A stretch of DNA of 64,000 bases, from the NCBI RefSeq assembly GCF_000276665.1, contig NW_004955402.1, forward strand, positions 4,936,759 to 5,000,758, in the 5' to 3' direction. The stretch comes from Chinchilla lanigera. Its lineage: Eukaryota > Chordata > Mammalia > Rodentia > Chinchillidae. Each line of letters starts with the position of its first letter. Position 1 is the stretch's first letter. Shown here one piece after another: positions 1 to 11,745 of the stretch. The translations under genes and the position numbers were made by a program. The notes beneath the pieces were generated by a model. It ran no database searches and was not told the origin of the DNA. It worked only from the letters and a program-made list of their open reading frames with translations.

Positions 1-1784
1 AAGTAGCTTCTGAAAACAAAAAGTGAAAATACATCTAGTACTTGTTTCATATTTCAGCGCTGTCACACCATCTCGTCTGACCCATCTCTGTGGCCTGCAT
101 TTTTAATAGCTGTGTTGATCCCACTGTGACACACGTACTTGCTCTCCATGCAGCGTCTATGTGTTTTATACTGTTGTGGTGGGAATCTAGTTGAACTAGA
201 TTCCCAAATGCATAGTCTCGCGGCCTTGCACCGCTTAACTTTGATCTACCATCTACAATGGTACCTTTATTATATATTCAATCGACCCTCGTACAAGTCT
301 TTCTTAGACTCTCCACCACATTGCTTTAAACTTTCAGTACCCGGGGGTCATTTAATGGCTGTATACATAGCATACACTCTATTGCCAACTTTAGATCTTT
401 AAGGATTTCTTTATTTTAATTACAGAATAAAGATTTAAATATTATGCATGTGGTGTTTAGTCTGAGGAGGCCCATGTGGCTTGTGACTTCCAGCAGCAAC
501 TTGGCCGGGTGACTGCATTAACGGCAGCTGTGCTTGCAGTGTGGCCTCGGCCATACACACGGTCTGTAAAACGCGCATAATCACCAGGCTCCACAGGGGT
601 TTTGTGAAGATCGGATGTGCTCATATCCAAGACGTGCTGAGAGCAGTCTGGCCCCGAGTTAAGCGCTCGGCCGGCGTTCGTTGGACACAAGGCATCTCTA
701 TCTGTGGCTTCATCGAGGGGCGCTCTGTCCCTGTGTTGCTTCTCATTCTTTATTCCTGCTAATGAAAAAGTGGTGTCTCCCCACTACAGTTGTTGCCCGC
801 GACTCATCTCACCAGGTGCCTATGCAAGACCCCGGAATCTCACTCTTCACACTTAGAGTTGTGACATTCCAGCCCTGGAGACTCGACAGGACAGTTGAAG
901 ATGTGGGGGATGCCTTTGAGCAGCCTGCCGAACCAGTGGCCAGCACCCTTGGTGTTGTACTAATACATTCGGTTTGGCTCCATCTGCGTACAGAATGCCT
1001 GTGAATCTCATCACCTCTGACAGGCCCCGGTACAGTTTGGGATTCAGGCCCAGGGTCCTGTGCTTTGCCTTCATATGCTTGCTGTCTTGACCTGTGTGCA
1101 CGCTCAGCCTCCCGCACTTCTTTGAACACTGAATTAGGGCCAGGCAAGTGTGGATTGCGGCACTTCCCTTGAATAAAGCAGAATGTTGCCGGAGTTCAGG
1201 TGGGATCGTGCATTTGCTCAGCAGCTCTGCTGGGCTAACCCACCTTGCCCGGCCCGGAGTGCCTCACACAATGATCACAGCAAAGTGCCATCCTCTGCTA
1301 TCATTGCAGGGCTCTTGGGGACAAAGAGCATTGCCCAGAACGTCCTTACACACACCCATGGAGCACCCAGGAGCTGTGCATATTGCACCTGGTGGATCTG
1401 TGCGTCCACAGTGCACAGGTCAGCCGCCACACACATGCTGTACTGACGGCTGTTACCCCTCGTTCCCCCCGCCCCCGCACTCCGCCATGGCTCATTTTGC
1501 AAGCTTTTAAAATAATAGCTTATAATTTGTTCCTGCTTTTGCGGTGAGGATGGAGCTTTGAACACCGCTGCTTCTCCATCGTTAGTGACAAACTAAAGCA
1601 GTTTCATACCAGAAAATGTTATTTTGTGACCGTTCTGGGAAAAGAAAACAGCAAAGGGAAACACCTTGTGTTCTGAGCTCAGGAACACGCGGCAGCTCTT
1701 TGGAAATGTCCTTGAGGCCTTAGTGGCCTCGGGCCAGGTTTTGTTGCCAGCTCTGTCCCCTTACGGAACAAACAGTTGGCAGTC

Positions 1785-1905
1785 TTTCAAAACCTGTGTC
1801 TTAGTTACATTCTGCTACTAACCTCACTGTGTGACCTTGAGAAGTTCTCCTCCCCACACTGGCCAGGTAGTTATTCATCTATAAATGTTTTTGTCAGATC
1901 TACTA
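1785..1905 (+). repeat. MIR SINE relic
   Basis: The core 'CTCACTGTGTGACCTTGAG' near 1836 matches the conserved MIR core (a Ser/Leu-tRNA-derived mammalian SINE). It is diverged and edges are approximate. Confidence 0.5.
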
Positions 1906-3340
1906 ATGTTAGGATTTTTTAATAACTGAATTTAGTGGACTTTATTGTTTGCTTTAGCTGTGTCATTCTAGTTTTTTTTTTTCTCATAAAATATAGTTTT
2001 ATAAACACAGCTATCCATTTTGTCCATAAAATATAAGATTTTTGGAGAGGACAAATTTTTTCAATTTGTCATATCATGAATAAACCATGTACCGGAAAAG
2101 AGACTGATGAAAGACAGCGATATTTCTCACTAAATGTTCTCTTTTGGGTTGTTAAAATGAACATTTTATTTTCCGTTTGAAGCCCCCCAAGGCATGCTGT
2201 GTCTCCTAGCCCCACAGTGTCACTTGGGACAGTATAGACAGTTCCCCTGATTTCAGGTGACAAAGTGTTCCACAACTTTGACCGCAACCACCTGGACCTC
2301 GATGCACCTGGCTGTGAATTATCACCAGCACTTCGGCTGCAGGAATTGCACATGGTTAGGTACGGAGCTGTACACAAGGTAATGCTGCTGCCTCCTGACC
2401 CTCACTCTGTGACTTTCTATTTCGTGAGAGCCTGGCCTGTGTTGGGTCCATTTCTACAGCTTCTTCACTCACTCTCTGCACAGGAGGCCACAGCCCTGCT
2501 ATGTCTTGACCTGTGTGCACACTCAGATGCTCTGTACCAGGTTCCTGAGAGTGTGTATGTGCACACGTGCAGTTTGGAGTTAGGAGAAATTTCAAGGCAG
2601 TGAGCAGGAGGTAGGCACACAAAATGTGTTACAGCCAATTTACTGGAGAACAAAGTAGATGTGAAGAGGAGGCTGGGAGAGTTAAACACATACATGACAT
2701 TTATTTTTGGAAAAATAAAGTGTCCCCGAGAAATCATTTGTTCTTGCCATTCCATTTGTGGGTGTTGTCATCTAAGATTTTCCTTGGAAGCTTCCAAAGT
2801 AATCTGTGAATGTAAGACAGACTTTGACAACATCAACATTTTGCCAGCCAGTTCATAAAGGTTTTCAAATGGCTCGATGTTCATGCAGAGAAGGTGTGGA
2901 TCCGAGTGTAGAAAGAGGCGCTAGAGTGGTGAGGGCCGCATGCACAGTAGAGGAAAAGGGGGGCGGGGCGCAGGGCAGAGTCCAGCAGACCTACAGGGTA
3001 CTGCCTTTTGCGCAAGCATGGAGGGAAAATGATGAACACACTGCGTAAGACACAGCGAACATGCAAGCTTAGACACTGTATCACTTCTCCCATGGGAGAT
3101 GCTCCACCTATAAATAAATAAAAAAATAAAAGATAGGCAATAAGAAACAGAGAGACAGATCCTTTCAAATAGGAGGGGGCTCCTGAGATGCAGTGAGGAG
3201 GCCCAGAGAGGACGGAAGGGGAAGAAAGGAAATCAGATGTGTCAGGTGCATGTTCCTGCTCCCTAACAGAGACGCAGACATTATGTGCTGCAAGGGTACC
3301 AATTTTAAAGATATAAAAATGAAGAAAGAAGAAAGAAAAA

Positions 3341-3450
3341 GGGGCTGGGGATTTAGCTCAGCGGCACAGCGCCTACCTGGCAAGTGCAAGGTCGTGAGTT
3401 TGATTCCCAGTACCGGCAAAAAAAACAAAAAGAAAAAAGAAGAGAGAAGG
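3341..3450 (+). repeat. ID SINE
   Basis: Starts 'GGGGCTGGGGATTTAGCTCA' and carries the tRNA-Ala-like A and B box sequence, ending at 'AGTACCGG' followed by an impure A-rich tail. The flanks are A/G-rich, so a clean target-site duplication cannot be read. It is diverged by several bases from the younger copies at 14240 and 24291. Confidence 0.92.
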
Positions 3451-4002
3451 GGAGAAAGAGAGAAGAAAATGATACCTATAACGGCTTTGCAAAAAGAATG
3501 TCAGGAACAATAAACCCGGAAACAGTGAAACGGGTTACCTTTAAGAGAGGCTGGGGGAGAAGGGTGGGTAGGGCTTGGGGAGGCAGAGACACATCTGTGA
3601 GCACCTTCTGGTAGAATTTAACTTTTGAAAGCATGCTGTTACTGCACGTAATAAATTATTAAGAACCGAAAGCAAATTGAAACAAATACATTCCAATTAA
3701 ATATCACAACAGCACCAAAACAAAGAAAAACGGAATCCACATAGTCCACGTGCACAGGCTCAGCCGCATTCCTCCTTTTCGGATGCTGGGGAGGAAAGCT
3801 GTTCTCAGCTTCTCTGGAGGTCTCTTTATTGCGGTGCTGTGGATGAGCTGGTCTTGAGGTTCTGAGACGACCTAAGGCTTTGCAAGGAGCAGATGGCCTC
3901 CCTTGTCTGAGGAGAAGTCAGAGGGGACAGGATAGCAGCAGAATCCTCGTGGAGATCAATCGGAATAGCACTCATCTGCTTGAACTTATGATTTACAAAA
4001 CC

Positions 4003-4052
4003 ATGTGTGCGTGTATGTGTGTGCATATGTGTGTGTGTGCAGTTTGTGTGCA
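4003..4052 (+). repeat. GT-rich simple repeat
   Basis: An imperfect run of GT dinucleotides broken by C and A; a short (CA) run on the same strand occurs at about 4615-4626. Neither has coding meaning. Confidence 0.65.
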
Positions 4053-5609
4053 GCTATATAGTGAAGAAATTGGCCAACACTGTGATTGAGTGATCAGCCT
4101 TTCCAGGGAGGGAAGGATCGCATCCCACACCTCTGGATGGAATGAATATATGTTAATCATGAGGAAGGATCAGACAGCTGTTGAAGGAGGAAGACAATAT
4201 TTAGTTGAAAAAATTAAAGAAGGGAAAGGAATGTATTCTTTTAAGAAATGTCAGTGACTGAAAGACAAAGATGTGGTAATGGAACATGTTCCCAGTGAAG
4301 GAAGACTGAGGAGGTTTGCTAACTAATTACAATATCTGACCCTGGACAGCTGCTGTTCTATTGTTGTAAACCATGTTGTTGGGAAAATGGACGAAAATGG
4401 AATGTGACGGAAGATTAGTTACAAGCGTTATATAAAATTTAAACTTGTAGAAGTTGAAACTAAGCTGTGGTAATGTTAGAAGATGTTCCATCCTGTTCTA
4501 GGGAAAAATTTAGTTTTTAGGAGTAAGGGCCCTCAAATGGTCCAGAAAAATAGATCTATATTGTCCCTCTCTATGTCTATATCATCTCTATATTTCATCT
4601 GTATATCCATGTGTACACACACACATATGGGGAACCCAGTGATAAAACAAAAGAGGAAAAATGTTAGCAGTAAATAAATCTAAGCAAAGGATGTGCAGTT
4701 CTCCCCTGCACCATTTTGTTCTTGCAGCGTTTTTTTAAAGTTTTCTTTAAGTTTAACATTATTTAATGAAATCTGAAAATTAACATTCATATGTTAAGCA
4801 GTATTAGAGGGTAATACAATTAGTGGTTCAAATGCAACTGTAGGTCAAATCAATTTGAATGCTTTTCATCATTTTTCTTTGGTATATTTGCATTTACGAA
4901 TGAATTGACTGGTAATACTGAATCTTCTCAAAATTTTCTGCTCAAAACCGTGATAATTCAGCAAGGTTGTGGGAGTACCTGTATTAAACAAAATGTGAGA
5001 ATGTGAGAAATTAGGAAGTCTTCTGTGAAAAATTCTACTTGCAATATCCAGAAGCATTAAACTAGTGTAAGAACCTGAAAAAGTGAATAAAATCTAAAAG
5101 TTACAATAGATATTATGAAAGGGAAAGCAACTGCTCAAAGGAAGGAATAACTTGGATGAAGGAAAAGAGAAAAGAAAGAAATAAGGGAAAATATGTATAT
5201 GGGTATACACAGGATAGCTAAGATAGCTGTACTACTGACTTCTATTACTGTGTCAAAAGGAACAGTTAATGCCTAATTCCTTGATCAATCTTACATACCT
5301 ATATTTGTTTATCTGAGTAACCAATTTGAACATATCAATATGTAGTACAGCCACCATTGTTAATTTCTTATCATCTAGTCTGAAAATATATATTGCTTGT
5401 ATTGTTTTTGCATTATTTTGTAAATGTCTGTGTGCCTGTTAATAGTTTTATTTCTTTTATCTTTAAAATAAAAAAAATTAAGAAGTACCCATTAATAAAT
5501 GTAATACAATATTTTGGAAATCTATGTGAAAATTGAGAATCAACCTCAGCAAATAAAATTGATTAGATTCCAGGGAGAAAGAACAAACGCATGAGTTGGA
5601 AACCTTGGT

Positions 5610-6150
5610 GTGGTGAGGTTTAATCCAAATTGGCAGACTCCAGCCACAAACAAGACTGTGAGTAATAGGTAAATAGGTCAATGAAGTGGAATAGAGGGAA
5701 CAGAAAGAGACCCACAAATGTGTAGGTAGCAGGAACCGCAGAGGCACCTTTGTAGTTCAGTTCAAGTACAGATGATTCAAAAACCACTTTTTGAAAAATT
5801 ACTTTCCATATGGAAAGAAGAGGCCTACCTCACACCATAGACAACAAAATTCCAGTTTTACTATAGATCTAAATACTAAGAACAAAACTTGAATAGTTTT
5901 AAAAAGCAGAGAATGTCTATATCACTTCAGAGGTAGGCAGAGTTTCATAGGTTGAGTGTGCACACTCACAGGAAATGTGTTTTACTGATTGAAATGAAGT
6001 TTCCTCAAAACAAAGTCCCAGCAGAAGTGGAAGAGCCAAGTCCCAGAGTGAGATTAAGTAATGCACACAGTCAGCAAGCTGTTGTTATGCAGAGTGCAGA
6101 CAGGAAGAATGGACAAAAGGACTGAGAAGTCGACAGGACATTTAGCTTCA
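5610..6150 (+). mobile_element. L1 ORF2 fragment, 3' part, sense
   Basis: Weak but extended resemblance to the C-terminal part of L1 ORF2: 'GTGGAATAGAGGGAACAGAA' near 5689 (family form: tggaacagaatagagagccc) and 'GGCCTACCTCACACCAT' near 5822 (family form: gacctttacctcacacc). Frames are broken. Boundaries are approximate. Confidence 0.55.
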
Positions 6151-6614
6151 CAGAAGAACTGTTTCAAAGTGTATTAAAATATGTAAGTCATATCTTAGGG
6201 TCAGTTACATGTAAGAGCAGCCTTTTATCTTTAACTGTATTACTGAGCTTGCAAACTATGTAGTAAGTTATTTAAAATCTTTTTGCTTTCATTTTTTGAC
6301 AGATTATAATTTTATATAATTGTGTGGTAGACAGCGATGATATGATGTATTCCACAGCGCTGAATGAGCAAATCAGTCTAATTTCCCAATCCTCCACCTT
6401 AATACTTACGATTTATTCCTCCTGTCTGACTGCAACTTTGTCCCCTTTGACCAACATTAGCCAATGCCCTTGCCCTCCAGTCTCTGGTAAGCATACCGCC
6501 ACACTCCTGTAGGAGTTCTGTTGTTTGAGAGACCACATGTCAGGGGCACCAAGTATTTTACATGCCGTCGAGAAGACATTTCAATGGCTAACGCTGTATA
6601 GTGAAATTTCTTAG

Positions 6615-6738
6615 GAGCAGTCCCTCCCAAAGCATGCAGATGGTTTTCAGATTGGAAAGAAGTCAGAGGGCATGACCTGCACCACCATCTGTATTCTGTG
6701 TGCTTTCTATAGCTGAGGTAAGAGGTCATGTTATTCGC
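6615..6738 (+). pseudogene. L3MBTL4: L3MBTL4 remnant exon, MBT1 first half
   Basis: After an acceptor 'TTTCTTAG' the exon reads E-Q-S-L-P-K-H-A-D-G-F-Q-I-G in frame, against D-Q-S-F-P-E-H-E-N-G-F-Q-I-G in the human protein as I recall it. The expected M-R-L-E-G-I-D has become K-K-S-E-G, then two single-base losses near 6681-6690 shift the frame. Further on, V-F-C-V-L-S-I-A-E-V is readable in the shifted frame. Read from the exon start, translation ends at TGA 6714-6716. The block is 124 bases against 126 expected. By homology the exon should end after CGC at 6738, but the next bases are TTGGGC, so the donor GT is gone; a chance GTAAGA sits upstream at 6717. Confidence 0.83.
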
Positions 6739-7738
6739 TTGGGCTAATTGCAAGGTGACAGAATTTTCTAGAGAAAAGAAAATTGGATTACTTTCTATTA
6801 TGAGCAAGTTCCAGTGTATTATGGATTCTTTTTAAGTCAGTGATGGGTGAAAATATGCTTCTTAATGAATGTTTTTCCTTCTCTGAAATTGAACTTTTCT
6901 ACTAAATCATCAACCAGCATTATTGTTGATTTGATTTGTAAATGACTTTCACCTAATGTGGATAACAACCCATGAATCCTACAATGCTGTTTTTGCCTGT
7001 TAATGGAGTCATAATTATTCATATTTTAGTTCAACTAATGAGAAGTGTATATGAATAATATTCAAGCATATGAATTATGTGTTTATATAGATACATGCTT
7101 ATTAGGGAAATAACATATGGTAAAGAGCCATTGATGAAAGTAAATGGCTTATGAAATGTAATGTTTACTGAACATATTATTCAATCAATAAAAGACATCT
7201 ATATTTCTAATAGCATTGAACTAGAAGTCACATTCATTTACTTTGCTTGATTGATTGTAGCTATTAAACTTGAACAACTTGTCAATAGTATGGATTTCTC
7301 AAACTGTTTTATCATTTCCGTTATTGGGTTTGCAGGATTCACGTGTTAGAGTGGAAGCAAGACTGTAATTGTTTTGTTTTAGCTTACACTGTCTTGAAAT
7401 ATGAATCCACATCAGACAGCAGGGGATAGGGTTTCTGAAAGTAGTATTGGACAGGTTTTGAATTAATAAATAAACTAGCCAATTAAAATATGTAAATCAA
7501 CCTCAGATTCCTAGATTGGACAGAAGCATATATTTTTCCAGAAGGGTGTGGGTACAGTCTCCACCTCATTGCCATTCTGTTATAATCAGATGTCATATAT
7601 AAATTTCTTCTTCAGTGAACTCATTTGGATGGGACAGTGGGTTCTTATATATTAATGGCACCAACAAAGCATTTGAATTTTGTGTCTGCTTTGAGCATAC
7701 ACCACTTAGTGAACAACTGTAAACTTTTCATGCTGCAG

Positions 7739-7852
7739 GTGTGTGGCTTTTGATGGTTATCTGAACTGCTGTGACTTTTGGAGCAATTCTGGCTCTCCTG
7801 ACATTCATGCCATAGGGTGAAAAGACCAAGCATGACTTGCACATCCCTAAGG
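7739..7852 (+). pseudogene. L3MBTL4: L3MBTL4 remnant exon, MBT1 second half
   Basis: Between acceptor 'CATGCTGCAG' and donor GTAAGC (7853) lies a block that encodes A-F-D-G-Y-L-N-C-C-D-F-W-S-N-S-G-S-P-D-I in one frame, against human H-F-D-G-Y-L-S-C-Y-D-F-W-T-N-A-G-S-P-D-I. At the 5' end a GTGTGTG run adds 4 bases, so the normal phase meets TGA at 7751-7753. Downstream, the five bases encoding most of the invariant Gly-Trp-Cys Trp-Cys pair are missing, giving TGA at 7818-7820. After that, K-T-K-H-D-L-H-I-P-K resumes in another frame. The block is 114 bases; 115 would be expected (+4 -5). The aromatic binding pocket of MBT1 could not form. Confidence 0.88.
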
Positions 7853-9049
7853 GTAAGCCTGGGTACACTTAGCACCTGGAGAGAGAGCCACCTGTTACTT
7901 CAGATTTTTAAAGCAACATTTCACAAGATACTAACAGATAGCCTATTGTGAATTGATTTCCAAAGTGAAAGTTTGATCCACACAGAGAAGTAAGAACGAT
8001 GATGCCATCTTTGGAAATAAGGATCTTTAAAAAAAAAACATCTGTGACAGTTTAGGTCAAATATTCTATTAAGGTAAATCAGACAGAAAGAAGATATTAC
8101 AGCAGCATCTACTATACATAAAGTTCATCAAGTCATGTAGGCAATAACAACTAACTTGTAAGTCATGATTGACGTGAAAGATCCCCTATGCCAATGGTGT
8201 GCACTCAGGACCCCTCATCCTCTGTAAGTAATGTTGCACAACTGGGAATCAGGGAATAGATGGAACTATAAAAATATTCCACCGTTGGGTTTCTTTCAAT
8301 GAGAATTACAGTCTCATCCCTGCTTGTGTTATATGCCAGAGGAGCTACTCCTGGATGGAGGGATGGAAGCCCTTTTTTTAATTTGCTTTGTGCAGGTGAC
8401 TGAGGGTGTGTTCAACAAGAGCACATGGGCCACTGTCTTTACACAGCCGACCTCTGTGTGCTTCCCCTGCCTGGGGTGCCTGGTGCTGTTGGAGTCAGCA
8501 TATGGTTGTTTGATTCTCAGTAATCAGCCTCCAGGTGTCCCTTGGGAGATGCAGGATTTCATGGAAGCTGGTGGCAGGCTACAGGCTCCTTCGTTTAGGT
8601 GTTATGTTCAGCTGTCTACAGCACTTGGGCTGGGGAGGGCTCCTGTCATCCCCTAGGGCCTGGCATCCCGGATGGCAGCAGCAGCAGCAGCAGCAGGAAC
8701 TCTCACGGCATGTGATGTGCTCCCTCCAGAGTGGGACAGTGCAGGGTTTGATCTCATCCTCTGCTCATTCTGCAGAGCCTTATTGGAGGTGAGACTCCCA
8801 CCGTGCATCCCAACTCCAAGGCTCAGCAAATGACAAATGTGTAGGCAATGGTGCGCACAACAAGAAACCACACTCCACGGCTTTGGACTTGATGCATTAA
8901 TAAAGTATTGAAAGAGTTTGGAGATTTTAGTGTACATTGCTGTGGTCTACTAAGGACGTGGAGTTTATGGCTGAATTCTGAAGAACAATGTATGAATATG
9001 CCTGTGGCTTCATCTTGTGGGTGTTTTGAGTCATCTATCTCTTTTCTAG

Positions 9050-9141
9050 GTCAGAGAAAAGATAAATTTGTTTGGACGGATTACTTGAAGGCCTGCAAAT
9101 TGGAAAATGCTCCTAAGAAAATATGCAGAAACGGAAGTTCT
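9050..9141 (+). pseudogene. L3MBTL4: L3MBTL4 exon, MBT1-MBT2 linker, still open
   Basis: A 92-base exon with a good acceptor (pyrimidine-rich 'CTATCTCTTTTCTAG') and donor GTAAGT at 9142. It begins in phase with the previous exon's trailing G, and reads Q-R-K-D-K-F-V-W-T-D-Y-L-K-A-C-K-L-E-N-A, then P-K-K-I-C-R-N-G-S-S. Of the 30 residues, about 23 match human L3MBTL4 as I recall it (Y-R-K-D-K-F-V-W-M-D-Y-L-K-A-C-K-L). It has no stop or frameshift. The normally conserved Phe after A-P-K-K-L is Cys. It is the best single identifier of the gene in this window. It is typed as pseudogene only because its neighbours are broken. Confidence 0.9.
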
Positions 9142-9921
9142 GTAAGTATTTCCTTTCTCAGTATAAATCAGTTTCCCCTCAGGTTAAATTCCTTACAATG
9201 CAGTATATACTTTATTGCATTTTAATCCTTTAAGAAATTATGGAAACTTAATTTTCTCGGCCTCTTCAACTCCATTTGTCGCAGTTTGCTGTGGGCACAG
9301 CTTTTCTCCTCCTTTAATGCTGCAATTAAATCGTTGGGTTAGATGTGTGAAGTTGAACGCTTTATATGTGAAGCCTGCTGCAAAATGCCTTTTATGAATG
9401 TGTTTCCTCGTTGTTTGCAAGGAGTTATCTTTTGAATGGTAGTTTTGGTGTTCTGAAATTTGCCAAGATCTGAGACCAGCTTCAGAGGCACCCAGTTTAG
9501 ATGTGTTAAGCATGACGATGGTGAGAGGACTTCTTGCAGACCTGGGGTCATCAGGGCATTTGGGCAGAGCTTACCCAATGCCACCTGTGTCCCCAGCCAC
9601 CCAGCAAACCTTCAGTAGAGAATAAGTCGCAGTTCCATCCCCTCTCAGCCACAGTCTGGGCCTACGGTGAGGCCAGCGCCGGGAGAGGGCAGGGGCTGTG
9701 CAGACACCCAGGAGAAGGCTCATCAGTTCTGCCACCTGCAAGCAGTGTGACTGTGCAGTCCTTTCACTCCTGTCTGGACACTTCACTTTCCTGATCCTGA
9801 AATTAATGTTAGACCATTCTGCCATGGGTTTCTTAGGACTGTATCAGGGATGGGAGTGGTCAAGGTGTGGAACTGCTTTAAGAGTAGAATACGCTAAAGG
9901 AAAACAAAAGTAAGGGTCCCA

Positions 9922-10394
9922 TGTTTGCATTAGTCGCCTTTGTGTTCCTGGGACAAAATACCTGACACATGCACACAACGTAAAGAGGAGAGTGTTACTT
10001 TGCCTTTCAGTTTGTGGCCAATAGGCCCCAAGTCCGGTAAGGTGAGGCAGAGGAGAGCTGCTCACCTCGTGTCAGGCAGGCAGGGAAGCGGGAGACAGAG
10101 GGGGAGGGAGAGAAAAAGGAGGAGGGGGAGGAAAAGGAGAAATAGGAGAAGGAGAAGGAGAAGAAGGAGAAGGAGAAGGAGGAAGGGAGGGAGGGACCTT
10201 TCAGCACTGCCTCTAGGGACTCACTTCCTCCTGCTGGGTCCCAGCTCAGCTAGGCGCTCACCTCTGATGGACCCGCTGATGAGCTGAGAGCCCTCATGGC
10301 CTGGGCTCCTCTCCAGTCCACACCTGTGAACAGTGCTGATTGGGGTGAAGCCTTCAGTGCTTGGAGCTTTGGGGGACACTTCAGATTTAAACCA
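9922..10394 (-). mobile_element. MaLR-like LTR, antisense
   Basis: Left end 'GCATTAGTCGCCTTTGTGTT' followed by 'GGGACAAAATACCTGACA' is the reverse complement of the LTR 3' end seen in sense at 31020 ('TGTCAGGTATTTTGTCACAG'). The right part ends 'GGGGGACACTTCAGATTTAA' and 'ACCA', as MaLR/ERVL-type LTRs do in this orientation. A long purine tract sits inside it (10080-10195). No clear target-site duplication was seen. Non-coding. Confidence 0.72.
10080..10195 (+). repeat. purine (GGA/GAA)n tract
   Basis: About 110 bases of almost pure A/G on the + strand, mainly GGA, GAGAAG and GGGA units, lying inside the antisense LTR. The long Lys/Arg/Glu open frame that crosses it is an artefact of composition. 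Confidence 0.9.
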
Positions 10395-10740
10395 TGACTC
10401 TAGGTAGTAAAGAAATAGAGGAGGGAAAAAGTTTCTCTTAGTCTCCGGATAGAGTATATGTGTACTCCCTACATTCCAAGATTGACTGATTATAGCCCAT
10501 AAAGTGCAAAAGTGGGGCTTTTAACTCTTATGTTATCATTAATCATAGCCCTTAGTATCATTAGAGTAAAAGCCTACAGGTACTAGAGAAAAGGATTTGC
10601 ATTTTTAACTATAATTTCCCTTAAGTGTTCCTTAAATATCAAGAGAGCCACCGCTTTGCCATGGAGCAGTCGAGCTAGCTGATGTCTTCATGAGCACATC
10701 TCTACCCCTTTCCAAACAGTGGTATTTGGAAACTATTCAG

Positions 10741-10830
10741 AAGGCCCTGAGGAGCAAAGAATGTTGTTTGATCTGACGGTGCTGAGGAAGCGTCGTGTTT
10801 TAAAATTAATCTCAGTTACTCCAGGAACTA
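10741..10830 (+). pseudogene. L3MBTL4: L3MBTL4 remnant exon, MBT2 first half (eroded)
   Basis: Placed by order and partial similarity. After acceptor 'AAACTATTCAG' the bases 'AAGGCCCTGAGGAGCAAAGA' line up with the codons for N-G-P-M-S-K-E that open this exon in human, with one loss and one gain. A later block reads R-K-R-R-V-L-K-L-I-S-V-T where the family has R-K-N-P-S-L-V-C-V-A-T. The key M-K-L-E-A-V-D motif is not recognisable, and no donor is found where the exon should end near 10857. The call is weaker than for the other exons; chance similarity is possible. Confidence 0.45.
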
Positions 10831-11034
10831 AAGAGGGAAAAGGGCAGATGAGGAGGGAAAGAAAACTTCCTGGACAACAATTAGGAGAGCCAGAGGCAAA
10901 TGGCGCCCGGCCCTGGTCACGAGTGTGGCCCACCTGCAGGAGGCCCTCGAGGGTGCTTGCTGGCACTTGCCGGCTTCACGCCAGGGGGTCAGTGTTGCCC
11001 CCTTGTGCTTTGCTGAGCCTGAACATCGGAAAAG

Positions 11035-11745
11035 CTTTGTTTAAATTTTTTTTGTTAGTAAATGATTGCAGCACAGTGACTACGTTCATTGGTACGTGAG
11101 TGGATACACGTGCGTAACACATCTGAATTCTTCCCCACCTCCCTCCCACTCCCTCCGTTGCTCGTTGCTCGAGCCCCTTCCCATCTGAACGGTACCCATC
11201 TCCCTGTTCCTAGTATCTACCTTTCATTTTGCTTTTTAAATTTATAGTTTGGGTTTCTCATATAAGAGCAACCATGTGATATTGAAACTTGTTTCAAGGC
11301 GCATACATTTCCTGCAGATGACTCAAGTTTATCCCTGTTCACAGCCGAGTATTACTCCGCTGCGTATAAACACCATGCTGTCTTTATCCAGTCATTTGTG
11401 GGTGGACATAGAGGCCACTTCCAAGATGTAGCTGCTATGAGTTGTGCTGCTAGAAGCATGGGCATAGCACATGGGGTCCTTAAATCTTTTCAGAAGATGC
11501 CCAGAAGGGGAACAGCTGCGTGGAATGGGATTTCTAGTTTTAGTTTTTTGAGGACTGTTTGTACTGATTTCCATAGAGGTTGTACTAGTTTACACTCCCC
11601 CCAATAATATAGAAGCATTCCTTCCCCCAGCCCAAGCCTCTCCAGCTCTTGTTGTTATTTGATTTCTTGATGTTGCCCGTTCTTTCTGAGGTAAATGGAG
11701 TCTTGGTGTTGCTTTAATCTGCGTTTGTGGCATGACCAGAGAGGG
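11035..11745 (-). mobile_element. L1 3' end, antisense
   Basis: Reads, in the antisense direction, from an L1 3' untranslated end ('ACACATCTGAATTCTTCCCC' near 11118) into the ORF2 C-terminus ('GGATTTCTAGTTTTAGTTTT' near 11528 and 'GTTGTACTAGTTTACACTCC' near 11579). It is interrupted by many changes and is not mobile. Confidence 0.75.

Larger units (their letters stand above)
1..6614. other. upstream intron or flank, no exon recognised
   Basis: I searched both strands by eye for the L3MBTL4 exon that should precede MBT1 (a WSWEWYL-type motif) and saw nothing. The open frames here are short, lack family motifs and overlap in several frames. Apart from the repeats listed separately, the sequence looks like ordinary AT-rich intron or flank from about 2 kb on and moderately GC-rich before that. 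Confidence 0.5.

Noticed and set aside
3341..3420. tRNA gene
   Set aside because: The tRNA-like sequence belongs to ID SINEs, which have lost the cloverleaf pairing and carry A tails.
7510..7556. Block resembling Y-D-Y-W / G-W-C coding sequence
   Set aside because: Only scattered matches; no splice sites, and the true MBT1 second-half exon lies at 7739.
8674..8697. CAG triplet run
   Set aside because: About six to seven units in a non-coding setting; common and not near an exon.
9940..10287. 115-residue frame with a long Arg/Lys run
   Set aside because: It translates the purine tract inside an antisense LTR.
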